Translations under genes and position numbers: made by a program | In this document: piece after piece, positions 18,338-26,527 of the stretch | Layout of the letters: every line of letters begins with the position of its first letter | Position numbering within the stretch: the stretch's first letter is position 1 | Assembly (NCBI RefSeq): GCF_050490315.1 | Contig: NZ_JBNPEO010000009.1 | Coordinates: 1 to 64,000, forward strand | Length of the DNA: 64,000 bases | From: JBNPEO01 sp050490315 | GTDB lineage: Bacteria; Actinomycetota; Actinomycetes; Actinomycetales; Micrococcaceae | Reading direction: 5' to 3' | Notes under the pieces: generated by a model | The model's database searches: none | Told to the model about the DNA's origin: nothing | Seen by the model: the letters and a program-made list of their open reading frames with translations, nothing else

Positions 18338-19180
18338 CTAGATGCGGCACGCGTGAATGCTGCTGACCAAAATAGCTCGCGCACCCAGATCGTAGAGTTC
18401 GTCCATCACTTGGTTTGTGGCTTTTTTGGGCACCATCGAGCGCACAGCTACCCATTCAGAATCGCGCAAAGGAGAGACTGTAGGAGATTCAAGGCCAGGA
18501 GTCAACGCTGCGGCCTGCTCAACCAGGTCTTTGCGGATGTCATAATCCATCAGGACGTATTGACGGGCCACCAAAACGCCTTGCAGGCGGCGGATGAGAA
18601 CCTCAGCAGCAGGGAGTCGTTCACCCTTACGGCCAATCAACACAGCTTCAGAGCGCAGGATCGGCTCCCCGAAAATTTCCATTCCGGCTGCCTTGAGCGT
18701 GTTGCCGGTTTCTACAACGTCGGCAATAGCGTCAGCTACACCCAAGCGGACGGACGACTCCACGGCACCGTCAAGCCGAACCACGCTTGCCTTGATCCCG
18801 CGCTCAGCAAGGTAAACCTTGAGTAGTCCGTCATAGCTGGTGGCTAGGCGCTTGCCTTCGAGCTGCTCAACAGAAGTGAAGTTACCCACCGGTCCGGCAA
18901 ATCGGAAAGTGGAGGCAGCAAAGCCCAGCTCCAAGAGCTCCTCTGCTTCAACCTCAGCGTCCAAGAGCAAGTCCCGGCCGGTGATTCCAACATCGAGTGT
19001 TCCTTGGCCTACGTAAACAGCAATGTCACGCGGGCGCAGAAAAAAGAACTCAATGTCGTTATCGGGGTCAACCATCACTAGTTCACGGGTATCTCGACGC
19101 TGACGGTACCCAGCTTCGCTGAGCATCGACGATGCGGCCTCGGACAAGGAACCTTTATTGGGAACAGCAACACGCAACAT
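18338..19180 (-). CDS. hisG: ATP phosphoribosyltransferase, long form
   Basis: HisG couples ATP and PRPP in the first step of histidine synthesis. The 280-residue length indicates the long form with a C-terminal regulatory domain, which does not need HisZ. Key segments are the N-terminal VAVPNKGSLSEAA, the VGITGRDLL strand, and the PRPP-binding GVADAIADVVETGNTLKAAGM. The C-terminal 80 residues match the ACT-like domain used for histidine feedback in this form. It follows hisE with an 85-bp gap. Confidence 0.96.
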   Translation of the reverse strand: MLRVAVPNKGSLSEAASSMLSEAGYRQRRDTRELVMVDPDNDIEFFFLRPRDIAVYVGQGTLDVGITGRDLLLDAEVEAEELLELGFAASTFRFAGPVGNFTSVEQLEGKRLATSYDGLLKVYLAERGIKASVVRLDGAVESSVRLGVADAIADVVETGNTLKAAGMEIFGEPILRSEAVLIGRKGERLPAAEVLIRRLQGVLVARQYVLMDYDIRKDLVEQAAALTPGLESPTVSPLRDSEWVAVRSMVPKKATNQVMDELYDLGARAILVSSIHACRI

Positions 19181-19265
19181 AATTGGGAAACTTTCGGTGA
19201 GAGGAAGTACTGAGCAAACAAGACACTTTCAGGCCACAGACCGGCGAACGCCAGTCAGTTTGTGG

Positions 19266-19529
19266 CTATAGATGCTTGTAGACGTCTTCCAGGCTCAAGC
19301 CTTTGGCGAGCATCAACACCTGCAAGTGGTAGAGCAGCTGAGAGATTTCCTCCGCTGCTTCCTCGTCCGATTCGTATTCGGCAGCCATCCACACTTCGGC
19401 TGCTTCTTCTACGACTTTTTTGCCAATGCCATGGACACCGGATTCAAGTTCGGCCACGGTGCGCGATCCGGCCGGCCGTAGCCGGGCCTTTTCGCTGAGT
19501 TCTTCGAACAGGGTCTCGAAATTCTTCAC
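19266..19529 (-). CDS. hisE: Phosphoribosyl-ATP pyrophosphatase
   Basis: HisE hydrolyses phosphoribosyl-ATP to phosphoribosyl-AMP. The 87-residue all-helical protein shows GKKVVEEAAEVWMAA and SDEEAAEEISQLLYHLQVLM, the paired EExxE/ExxD-type metal motifs of the MazG-like fold. Start is GTG at 19529. The order hisE-hisG-hisF on one strand, after the rib operon, provides a second histidine block separate from hisI. Confidence 0.95.
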   Translation of the reverse strand: MKNFETLFEELSEKARLRPAGSRTVAELESGVHGIGKKVVEEAAEVWMAAEYESDEEAAEEISQLLYHLQVLMLAKGLSLEDVYKHL

Positions 19530-19618
19530 GTATCCAGCCTACTTGTTAGTTCGTGCTGCAGATGAGCCGCACCCGCATATGACGGGCAGAAGGTGAGCGA
19601 ACCCACAAATGCCAACGA

Positions 19619-20101
19619 TTATGCGGCGTTGAGGACCAAAGCGGTGGCCACGGCCGCAGTCACTGCCTCATGTCCCTTGTCCTCGGACGAACCGTGAAGT
19701 CCAGCCCGGTCTAGACCTTGCTCCTCCGTGTCACAGGTAAGAACACCAAAACCAACCGGAACACCGGTTCGCACGCTTACCTCGGTGAGACCAACTGTTG
19801 CGGCTTGGCAAACGTACTCGAAGTGCGGGGTGCCACCACGAATCACTACACCCAGCGCCACCACTGCGTCGTAGTCCTTAGCCAAACGCGCCGCAGCAAC
19901 GGGCAATTCAAAAGTACCCGGAACGCGAATCACGCGAGGCGATTGAACGCCAGCTTCCTCGGCAGCGCGCAATGCCCCAGCGAGGAGACCGTCCATAATC
20001 TCGGTGTGCCAGCTGGCCGCAACAATCGCTAGTTTCAGTGATGCTGCTCCTGATTCGTTGATGGACTTGACGTCAATGACTGGTGCGCCGTGGCCGCTCA
20101 T
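19619..20101 (-). CDS. ribH: 6,7-dimethyl-8-ribityllumazine synthase
   Basis: RibH condenses the ribityl-aminopyrimidine with dihydroxybutanone phosphate and assembles into a multimeric shell. The 160-residue protein has the substrate loop RVPGTFELPVAAARL, VALGVVIRGGTPHFEYVC with the catalytic histidine, and VPVGFGVLTCDTEEQ. Its ATG overlaps the ribA stop (ATGA). It is the last gene of the riboflavin operon; an 89-bp gap separates it from hisE. Confidence 0.97.
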   Translation of the reverse strand: MSGHGAPVIDVKSINESGAASLKLAIVAASWHTEIMDGLLAGALRAAEEAGVQSPRVIRVPGTFELPVAAARLAKDYDAVVALGVVIRGGTPHFEYVCQAATVGLTEVSVRTGVPVGFGVLTCDTEEQGLDRAGLHGSSEDKGHEAVTAAVATALVLNAA

Positions 20102-20835
20102 AGTGTTTCCGTTCCTGTGTTTGAAGTGTTGCTGGGTGTTGAAAGGGTGGCTGGATCTGCGCTGGGCACAGCAAGCGTGTTCTGGTCCAGAATCAGCCGG
20201 TGCTCCATTCGGTCTTTTTTGGTTTGCAAGTAGCGGATGTTCTCTGTTCGTGAAGGAACCTCGGTGGGCACCATTTCAACGACTCGTACACCGGCTTGGG
20301 CTAGACGGTTCTGTTTGTCTGGGTTGTTGCTCAGCAAACGAATCTCCGTTAGGCCCATGTCCGCCAGGATTTGCGCAGCAGCCTTGTAGCAACGCGCATC
20401 TACGGGCAAACCGAGTTGCTCGTTAGCTTCCACGGTGTCAAAACCGACCTCTTGAAGCGCATAGGCCTTGATCTTATTTGCCAGCCCAATGCCTCGGCCT
20501 TCCTGACCACGCAAGTAGAGCAAGGTGCCGCCATGCTCGTGAATCATTTCGAGGGCGAAGGCCAGCTGCTCGCCACAATCACACCGGTACGAACCAAAGA
20601 CGTCCCCGGTCAGGCATTCAGAGTGCAAACGAACCAACGGCGGTTTTCCGTCAGATGGCGGCTGTGCTGAACTCACCGCGAGATGTTCAACTCCCGTAGC
20701 GTCGTCAGTGAATGCTTGAGCTACAAACTCCCCAAAAGCGGTGGGCAGCTTAACGATCGGCCCCGCGGTAACAGGGTGTTTGGTGTGTTCAACGGCGTCA
20801 CCCGCCCCTGCTTCAACATTTGTTCCCGTGCTCAT
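20098..20835 (-). CDS. ribA: GTP cyclohydrolase II
   Basis: RibA opens GTP to the diaminopyrimidine precursor of riboflavin. The 245-residue protein shows the zinc cysteines in HSECLTGDVFGSYRCDCGEQL, followed by YLRGQEGRGIGL with the catalytic arginine region and RLLSNNPDKQNRL. Many actinobacteria fuse this domain to RibB; here it is an independent gene whose ATG shares a base with the ribB stop (TGATG), preceded by AAGGAG. About 30 extra residues at the N-terminus and a Ser/Thr-rich tail are low complexity. Confidence 0.95.
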   Translation of the reverse strand: MSTGTNVEAGAGDAVEHTKHPVTAGPIVKLPTAFGEFVAQAFTDDATGVEHLAVSSAQPPSDGKPPLVRLHSECLTGDVFGSYRCDCGEQLAFALEMIHEHGGTLLYLRGQEGRGIGLANKIKAYALQEVGFDTVEANEQLGLPVDARCYKAAAQILADMGLTEIRLLSNNPDKQNRLAQAGVRVVEMVPTEVPSRTENIRYLQTKKDRMEHRLILDQNTLAVPSADPATLSTPSNTSNTGTETL

Positions 20836-21506
20836 CAGTACTCCTTTGTAACGGTGCCGCTGGCCCTATGGTCGCTCGACGTGTGTGTCTCCCGGACAAA
20901 CTCCACCAAGTCGGCAATCGAAATCAACGCGCAATGATGCTCATCTGCAAAAGTACGAAGTTCCGGAAGACGCATCATCTCTCCGTCATCTCGCACCACT
21001 TCGGCGATCACACCAACCTCGGCCAAACCAGTCAATTTACACAGTTCAACCGCTGCCTCAGTATGGCCCGGTCTTTCCTGCACTCCCCCGTCAACTGCCC
21101 GCAGCGGAAAAATATGCCCCGGCCGAGTCACAGACGTCGCCGTGGATGACGGATCCGCCAAAACACGAGCTGTCAGCGCCCGGTCAGTAGCGGAAATTCC
21201 AGTGCTCACACCGAGCGCCGCATCGCAACTAACCGTATAGGCAGTCTCCTTTGCGTCTTGATTCACAGCCGTCATGGGAGGCAAATCAAGAGCCAAAGCC
21301 CGTTCAGCGGATAAGGGAACACAAATAACGCCCGAGGTGTATCGAATGGTCCAGCCCATTAGTTCGGGGGTAGCAAATTGTGCGGCAAAAATAATGTCAC
21401 CTTCGTTTTCGCGGTCCTCATTATCTACTACGACGACGGCACGTCCGGCGGCAAAAGCCGCCAGAGCGGTGGGAATAGGGTCCAAAACGATCTCCGGCGC
21501 GCTCAC
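20835..21506 (-). CDS. ribB: 3,4-dihydroxy-2-butanone-4-phosphate synthase
   Basis: RibB makes dihydroxybutanone phosphate from ribulose 5-phosphate. The 223-residue protein has the acidic metal loop DNEDRENEGDIIFAA near residue 30, TSGVICVPL, VSTGISATDRA, and RPGHIFPLRAV with the catalytic histidine, then HTEAAVELCKLTGL. The GTG start overlaps the ribE stop by 4 bases. rpe, which provides the interconversion of ribulose and xylulose 5-phosphates, lies just upstream of the operon. Confidence 0.95.
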   Translation of the reverse strand: MSAPEIVLDPIPTALAAFAAGRAVVVVDNEDRENEGDIIFAAQFATPELMGWTIRYTSGVICVPLSAERALALDLPPMTAVNQDAKETAYTVSCDAALGVSTGISATDRALTARVLADPSSTATSVTRPGHIFPLRAVDGGVQERPGHTEAAVELCKLTGLAEVGVIAEVVRDDGEMMRLPELRTFADEHHCALISIADLVEFVRETHTSSDHRASGTVTKEY

Positions 21507-22174
21507 TGATGTGCCGCCGTCGCACTGTTTGCCGCCGTAGTACCGTTTGCGGCTGGAGTGGTGGCCGGCCCGAAGCTCAACAGACGCTCGGTGTATTTAG
21601 CCAGTACGTCCACTTCAAGGTTGACCTCGCCGCCGATGGTTTTGGCGCCGAGCCCGGTTTCGGCCAACGTGATCGGGATGAGCCCTACTTCAAACCAGGG
21701 CTCCGTGGACGTTGCTTCGCTGACGGCCGTCACGGTGAGGGATACGCCGTCGATGGCGATGGAACCTTTTTCGGCAATGTACCGTGCTAAATTTTGCGGA
21801 ACCGAAAAGCGCAAGCGATCCCACGGTCCTTGTGATTCGCGCTCCAGAAGAGCACCAACTCCGTCCACGTGGCCCTGAACCACGTGGCCGTCGAGGCGGT
21901 CACCAGCCTGGACGCAGCGTTCCAAATTTACTTTTTGGCCCATCTCTAGTGACCCGATGGTGCTGCGACGCAAGGTCTCCCCCATCACGTCCACAAAAAA
22001 TTCGGTGCCATTATTTTCAACAGCGGTCAGGCAAACCCCGTTGACGGCAATCGAACCGCCGAGCCCAAGATCAGCTGCCAGCGTCGGTGCTGACAATCGC
22101 AATCGTGCGGAGCTGTCCCCTTCGCGTTCTAGCCCAATAACTGTGCCTTGTTCAGCAATAATTCCAGTAAACAC
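21503..22174 (-). CDS. ribE: Riboflavin synthase alpha chain
   Basis: Riboflavin synthase dismutates two lumazine molecules to riboflavin. The 223-residue protein has the tandem lumazine-binding repeats: MFTGIIAEQGTV with SIAVNGVCLTAV in the first half, and HVVQGHVDGVGAL with SIAIDGVSLTVTAV in the second. The C-terminal 25 residues are an alanine/threonine-rich tail. GTG at 22174 follows AAAGGAACCACC. It is called ribC in some organisms. Confidence 0.96.
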   Translation of the reverse strand: MFTGIIAEQGTVIGLEREGDSSARLRLSAPTLAADLGLGGSIAVNGVCLTAVENNGTEFFVDVMGETLRRSTIGSLEMGQKVNLERCVQAGDRLDGHVVQGHVDGVGALLERESQGPWDRLRFSVPQNLARYIAEKGSIAIDGVSLTVTAVSEATSTEPWFEVGLIPITLAETGLGAKTIGGEVNLEVDVLAKYTERLLSFGPATTPAANGTTAANSATAAHQ

Positions 22175-22186
22175 GGTGGTTCCTTT

Positions 22187-23266
22187 CTAAACTTTCGGTG
22201 CCGCGGAAGGAGTAAGCCGCAAGCGAAGATCGCTGCCCAGTACGGTTACGGCCGCGGAGCTGGCTTGGTCCCATTGCCACTTTTGAGCTTGGGCGAGGGT
22301 GGTGATTCCTAAGTCAGCGATGGACGCGGTCCCCGAGCCAAGCAATGTGGGGGCCAAGTACATAATGAGCTCGTCCACTAGACCGGCTTGAAGGAAGGCA
22401 CCAATGATCCCGGCACCGCCTTCCACCATCAGGTGCCGAACACCCATTCCGAAGAGGGCCGCCAACGCTTCGGCTGGATCCCTCGTGGGGAGGTGTACAA
22501 AGCGACCATCGGTGCCACGAATGTTCGCGTCGGCCGCCACTGGGGTCAGACCCATCACTGCCCGCACGGGTTGTTGGGGCGCGGGGCTGCCATCGGCCAA
22601 GCGGGCGTTGAGCCGGGGATTATCGACTGCAACGGTGTTACTTCCCACCAAGATCGCGTCAATCAGCTGGCGGGTTTGGTGGTTATCGCGTAGCGATTCA
22701 GGGCTGGAGATCCATTGACTTGTTCCGTCCGCCGCCGCAATACGCCCGTCCAGTGTTTGGGCAATGTGGAGCGTGACAAAGGGCCTGTGCTCGGCAACGG
22801 ATTGGAACCAGCGCCGGTTCAGTTCCTTGCCTTCTTGGGCGTAAAGGCCTTGTACGACGTCAATCCCCGCGTTGCGGAGAGTTTGGGCACCTCCTGCAGC
22901 GGGATCGTGAGGATCGGCGACTGCGAAGATCACCCGGCCAATGCCAGCATCGATAATCGCTTGAGCGCAGGGTCCGGTGCGGCCTTGGTGGTTGCACGGC
23001 TCAAGCGTGACCACCATGGTGCTTCCCTGCAGGTCAATACCGGCCTGGCGGGCTTGGTTAATGGCGTCAGCCTCTGCATGGGCTGTCCCGGCACCACGGT
23101 GAAAACCAGTCACCAAGTTTTTACCGGATGCATCTAACACCACTGCGCCCACTAAGGGATTGGCGCCGCGGGGACCCTGCCCGGCTGCCGCCAATGCGGA
23201 AAGCATTCCTTGCTGTTCAGCATCGCTGACTGCGCCGTCCGTGAGTGATTCTTGGGAAGGACTCAC
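22187..23266 (-). CDS. ribD: Bifunctional riboflavin deaminase/reductase RibD
   Basis: RibD deaminates and then reduces the pyrimidine intermediate. The 359-residue protein begins with a cytidine-deaminase-type domain whose zinc ligands appear in GTAHAEADAI and TLEPCNHQGRTGPCAQA, and ends with the reductase domain (from about residue 155: VTLHIAQTLDGRIAAADG, LVGSNTVAVDNP, LMVEGGAGIIGAF). GTG at 23266 overlaps the upstream transporter stop as GTGA, which ties importer and enzyme in one transcript. Confidence 0.96.
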   Translation of the reverse strand: MSPSQESLTDGAVSDAEQQGMLSALAAAGQGPRGANPLVGAVVLDASGKNLVTGFHRGAGTAHAEADAINQARQAGIDLQGSTMVVTLEPCNHQGRTGPCAQAIIDAGIGRVIFAVADPHDPAAGGAQTLRNAGIDVVQGLYAQEGKELNRRWFQSVAEHRPFVTLHIAQTLDGRIAAADGTSQWISSPESLRDNHQTRQLIDAILVGSNTVAVDNPRLNARLADGSPAPQQPVRAVMGLTPVAADANIRGTDGRFVHLPTRDPAEALAALFGMGVRHLMVEGGAGIIGAFLQAGLVDELIMYLAPTLLGSGTASIADLGITTLAQAQKWQWDQASSAAVTVLGSDLRLRLTPSAAPKV

Positions 23267-23985
23267 GGATGGCCTACTGGATCCGTGAGTAGCGGTTCAT
23301 GGGCAATTGCTGTGGCTGACTTGCGTTGCGCGCGCCACCAGACAAAGAACCCAATGAGGGTAAAGGCACCGTAGAACAGGTACATAAAGGCGCTTGCGTA
23401 GTAGCCGGCACCAAATAGCAGCGGCACACCCACTATGTCCACAGCCACCCAAATCAGCCAGAACTCGGTCCAGCCCTTGGCCATGCCATACGTCGCCAGA
23501 AGTGAACCCATAAACGTCCACGCATCAGCCCAAACCGGTGGGTACGAACCAAGCCGATCAAAAAGAGGGGTCAGTGCAGCGGTTCCAATGATCATGGCAG
23601 CCACAAGAATCCAACGGGTTTTGACGGTTGCCCAGCGTGGCACAAAGGCAGCTGCTTGGTGGCCGGTCTGGCTGTTAGCTTCGGCGGCTGCCGTTTGTGA
23701 TTGGCGCCAGCGTTGCCAGCCATAAACCGAGACGGCGATAAACATCATCTGCCTGCCTGCTTGGCCCCAAAGAGTGGCTGGGGCAGCTGCACCAAAAACA
23801 TTGCCAAGGAAGACAGTGAGGAGGATCAGGTTGCCAACAATGCCCGCTGGCCAAGCCCAGACTTTACGGCGCATTCCGCCGAGGGCACTAGCCAGCCCAA
23901 AAACGTTTCCAAGCACTTCGCGAAGCAGTAATGCCGATCCCCCAACGGGAATTTGCGCTTCGAAGAGCCACCGCAGAATTTCCAT
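23263..23985 (-). CDS. PnuC-family transporter, probable riboflavin importer (RibM/PnuX type)
   Basis: A 240-residue membrane protein of the PnuC family with about seven hydrophobic segments, starting MEILRWLFEAQIPVGGSALLLREVLGNVFGL. The motif QMMFIAVSVYGWQRWRQ and the downstream WADAWTFMGSLLATYGMAKGWTEFW segment are typical. PnuC proteins import nicotinamide riboside, but actinobacterial relatives encoded behind an FMN riboswitch (PnuX of Corynebacterium, RibM of Streptomyces) import riboflavin. The position directly after the riboswitch and overlapping ribD argues for riboflavin. ATG at 23985 has AGGAAGG 8 bases upstream; a longer frame opens inside the leader and is not used. Confidence 0.85.
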   Translation of the reverse strand: MEILRWLFEAQIPVGGSALLLREVLGNVFGLASALGGMRRKVWAWPAGIVGNLILLTVFLGNVFGAAAPATLWGQAGRQMMFIAVSVYGWQRWRQSQTAAAEANSQTGHQAAAFVPRWATVKTRWILVAAMIIGTAALTPLFDRLGSYPPVWADAWTFMGSLLATYGMAKGWTEFWLIWVAVDIVGVPLLFGAGYYASAFMYLFYGAFTLIGFFVWWRAQRKSATAIAHEPLLTDPVGHP

Positions 23986-24081
23986 GTCGTTCCTTCCTAA
24001 GCCGCGGCGGCTCCGGGGGTTAACGACAGCACAACGCGCAACGCCTAATTGCCCTAAGGCAATGCGTTGCACAGCTGCTGT

Positions 24082-24230
24082 ACGTGCTTCTCCCATCCAG
24101 ACTTTAACTGTCGGTACTGGAATTTCACCAGTTCAACCGGCGCATCTCCCCTCAGCAGAGCTGTGAAGTGACGCGCACGGGTCGCGGACTATAACCGCCG
24201 GTTCGGACTTACACCGACCCCGGAGCACGT
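24082..24230 (-). promoter_or_regulatory. FMN riboswitch (RFN element)
   Basis: On the minus strand the leader of the rib operon contains the conserved RFN blocks in order: CTCCGGGGTCGGTGTAAGTC, CCGGCGGTTATAGTCCGCGA, a variable hairpin, GGTTGAACTGGTGAAATTCC, and ACCGACAGTTAAAGTCTGGA then TGGGAGAAG. The outer P1 helix is formed by ACGTGCT at the 5' end and AGCACGT at the 3' end. About 100 bp separate the aptamer from the transporter start at 23985, enough for an expression platform. FMN binding should reduce expression of the whole importer-synthesis operon. Confidence 0.96.
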
Positions 24231-24232
24231 AA

Positions 24233-24264
24233 ATTGTGTATTGCTATTTTTGCACAACAGTCAA
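24233..24264 (-). promoter_or_regulatory. Probable rib operon promoter
   Basis: A TTGACT -35 box lies at 24264-24259 on the minus strand. About 17-18 bp further on is the AT-rich ATACACAAT stretch (24241-24233), a plausible but imperfect -10. Transcription from here would begin immediately before the FMN aptamer, as expected for riboswitch control. Confidence 0.55.
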
Positions 24265-24297
24265 CGGGGTCAGGCTATTCCCGCTGACAGCGTCAAA

Positions 24298-24963
24298 TTA
24301 TTGCGTTGCTCTGACCGCGATTGCTCGCAAGGCGTCTATGGCCGCAGCTGGATCCTGTGCACCGTAGACCGCAGACCCGGCCACAAAAACGTCAGCGCCT
24401 GCTTCTGCCGCGCGAATAATTGTCTCTTCGGTGATTCCGCCGTCCACCTGCAGGGCAATGCGCGCACCAGAGGAATCAATGGCTTGACGCGCCCGGCGGA
24501 TTTTTGGCAGAACAACGTCCAAGAATTTTTGCCCACCAAAACCTGGCTCAACGGTCATCAGCAGCAACATGTCCAGCTCGCTGAGCATGTCCACATAGGG
24601 TTCAAGTGGGGTTGCCGGTCGCAAGGCCATGCCCGCTTTAGCGCCAAGCGTGCGCAATTCCCTGGCCAATTTGATCGGTGCCGTTGCCGCTTCGGCATGA
24701 AACGTCACCGATGCGGCACCGGCTTGAGCGTACTGCGGCGCCCAGCGATCGGCGTCGGAAATCATCAAGTGCACGTCCAAAGGCACAGGACTGACCGCCT
24801 GAATGCGCTCAACAATCGGCAAGCCCAGCGTCAGGTTGGGAACAAAATGGTTGTCCATCACGTCCACGTGGACTGAGTCCGCGTTGGCAATCGCTGTGAG
24901 CTCGGATTCAAGATTCACAAAGTCAGCGGACAAAATACTCGGGTTAATGCAGTAAGCACTCAT
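24298..24963 (-). CDS. rpe: Ribulose-phosphate 3-epimerase
   Basis: Rpe interconverts ribulose and xylulose 5-phosphates in the pentose phosphate pathway. The 221-residue barrel has INPSILSADFVNL at the start, VHVDVMDNHFVPNLTLG with metal-binding histidine and aspartate, PLDVHLMI, and MTVEPGFGGQKF, then the phosphate-binding AGSAVYG. ATG at 24963 with AAGGA six bases upstream is preferred to a TTG two codons earlier. It lies directly before the riboflavin promoter and supplies the pool from which RibB draws ribulose 5-phosphate. Confidence 0.96.
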   Translation of the reverse strand: MSAYCINPSILSADFVNLESELTAIANADSVHVDVMDNHFVPNLTLGLPIVERIQAVSPVPLDVHLMISDADRWAPQYAQAGAASVTFHAEAATAPIKLARELRTLGAKAGMALRPATPLEPYVDMLSELDMLLLMTVEPGFGGQKFLDVVLPKIRRARQAIDSSGARIALQVDGGITEETIIRAAEAGADVFVAGSAVYGAQDPAAAIDALRAIAVRATQ

Positions 24964-25009
24964 GGTCAATCCTTAATCGTTTGAACCGATCTGGGTGTTC
25001 GTTTAGTCG

Positions 25010-26527
25010 CTAGGCGTTTTTGCGGATCAGCGCCAAAAACATAGCGTCAGTGCCATGGACATGTGGCCACAACTGAGCGCTCATGTTATGGCCAGCATCA
25101 AGTTCGCCGGTCAGGCTCACACTATCCAAAATGTTGCCCGAGTTGAGCAACTCAAATCCTTCACGCTTACGCAAGGCGTCTGTCACCACTGCCGTGGTTT
25201 CTGCCGGATGCGGTGAGCAGGTTACGTACGCAACCACACCACCGGGACGGACGGCATCCAAAGCCGAGGCCAACAATTCTCGCTGCAACGGGGCTAGGGA
25301 AGCTAGGTCTGCGGGCGTACGGCGCCACCGTGATTCAGGACGACGGCGGAGTGCACCCAGACCGCTGCAGGGCGCGTCAACAAGTACCCGGTCAAATCTT
25401 TCCGGTTGCTGGGCGCCAACTTCACGACCGTCGCCAACACGGACCTGCCATGCAGAACCTTCAACGGCGTTGAGCGCTTGGCGGACCAATTTGGCGCGGT
25501 GTGGCGCGGGTTCGTTGGCAAGTAGGGTTCCGCCATCTTCGGCAGCAAGAGCTGCCAACAACGCAGCCTTTCCACCAGGTCCCGCACAAAGATCCAGCCA
25601 TTTCTCACCATTGGACTCTTTGGCTTTGGCAGCTTCGCCCGTCAACGGCGCGTTGGCTAGTGCGCGCGCCACCAGTTGAGAGCCAACGTCTTGGACACGC
25701 AGGCTACCGTTTCGAATACCGTCGATTCGACCTAGATCTCCACCGCTGGAGTAGGCGGATCCTTCCACCAAATCGCCAGGCTGAGCTCCGGCATCAAAAG
25801 CCTCGGTAATGTCGCCGATACCCGGCAGCGCAACGAGGTTAACCACTGGTGCCGCATTGTCAGCTTCAAGCAAGTCGTCGAGCTCGCTCGCTTGCCGGCC
25901 GTGCATCACTAAGGCTTGACGTAGTGCCCGGACAATCCATTCGGGGTGCGCGTGGCGAATCGAAGCAACCTTTGTTGCATCTTCGATGCCATCGGTGAGT
26001 TCAACAAGCCACTCGTCAAGCGTTTTTGCGGAAACTTTGCGTAGAACGGCGTTCACTAATCCGGACGGACCAGCGCCAATGACAGCCCTAGCAAGACCAA
26101 CCGTTTGATCCAATGCAGCGTGGACCGGCACGCGCATGGCAAGCAGCTGATGTACGCCCAGGCGCAGGGCATCAAGTACGGCAGGGTCCAGTTCTTCCAG
26201 GGGCCGGTCTACGCAGCGGGTCAGGATGGCATCGTAGGTTCCGCGTGATCGCAAGGCTCCGTAGCTGAGTTCGGTGGCAAATCCGGCGTCGCGTTTGTCC
26301 AAATTATGGTGCCGAATCCGGGACGGCAATACCAGGTTGGCGTAGGCGTCCTCACCAGAGACAGCACGCAGTACTTCAAAAGCTACTAGACGAGCAGGGT
26401 CAGCTTTACGGGTCCGCTGCGCAGGTGCCTGCTGGGTGAAGTTTCGCGAAGCGGAGCGGTTACGCTCACGGCCCTTAGCATCCCGACGGGAGTTTCCTCG
26501 AGCTCCGTTTGTACCAGATTCGCTCAC
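25010..26527 (-). CDS. rsmB: 16S rRNA (cytosine-967-C5) methyltransferase RsmB
   Basis: The 505-residue protein joins an N-terminal NusB-like RNA-binding domain (about residues 45-190) to a Rossmann methyltransferase. SAM-binding WLDLCAGPGGKAALLAALA is near residue 325, and the two cysteine motifs are DAPCSGLGALRRRPE and YVTCSPHPAET. GTG at 26527 overlaps the fmt stop and fits the usual family start; the frame continues further upstream but that would overlap fmt. The first 45 residues are basic and low complexity, possibly extra RNA contact. The fmt-rsmB order is common in bacteria. Confidence 0.93.
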   Translation of the reverse strand: MSESGTNGARGNSRRDAKGRERNRSASRNFTQQAPAQRTRKADPARLVAFEVLRAVSGEDAYANLVLPSRIRHHNLDKRDAGFATELSYGALRSRGTYDAILTRCVDRPLEELDPAVLDALRLGVHQLLAMRVPVHAALDQTVGLARAVIGAGPSGLVNAVLRKVSAKTLDEWLVELTDGIEDATKVASIRHAHPEWIVRALRQALVMHGRQASELDDLLEADNAAPVVNLVALPGIGDITEAFDAGAQPGDLVEGSAYSSGGDLGRIDGIRNGSLRVQDVGSQLVARALANAPLTGEAAKAKESNGEKWLDLCAGPGGKAALLAALAAEDGGTLLANEPAPHRAKLVRQALNAVEGSAWQVRVGDGREVGAQQPERFDRVLVDAPCSGLGALRRRPESRWRRTPADLASLAPLQRELLASALDAVRPGGVVAYVTCSPHPAETTAVVTDALRKREGFELLNSGNILDSVSLTGELDAGHNMSAQLWPHVHGTDAMFLALIRKNA

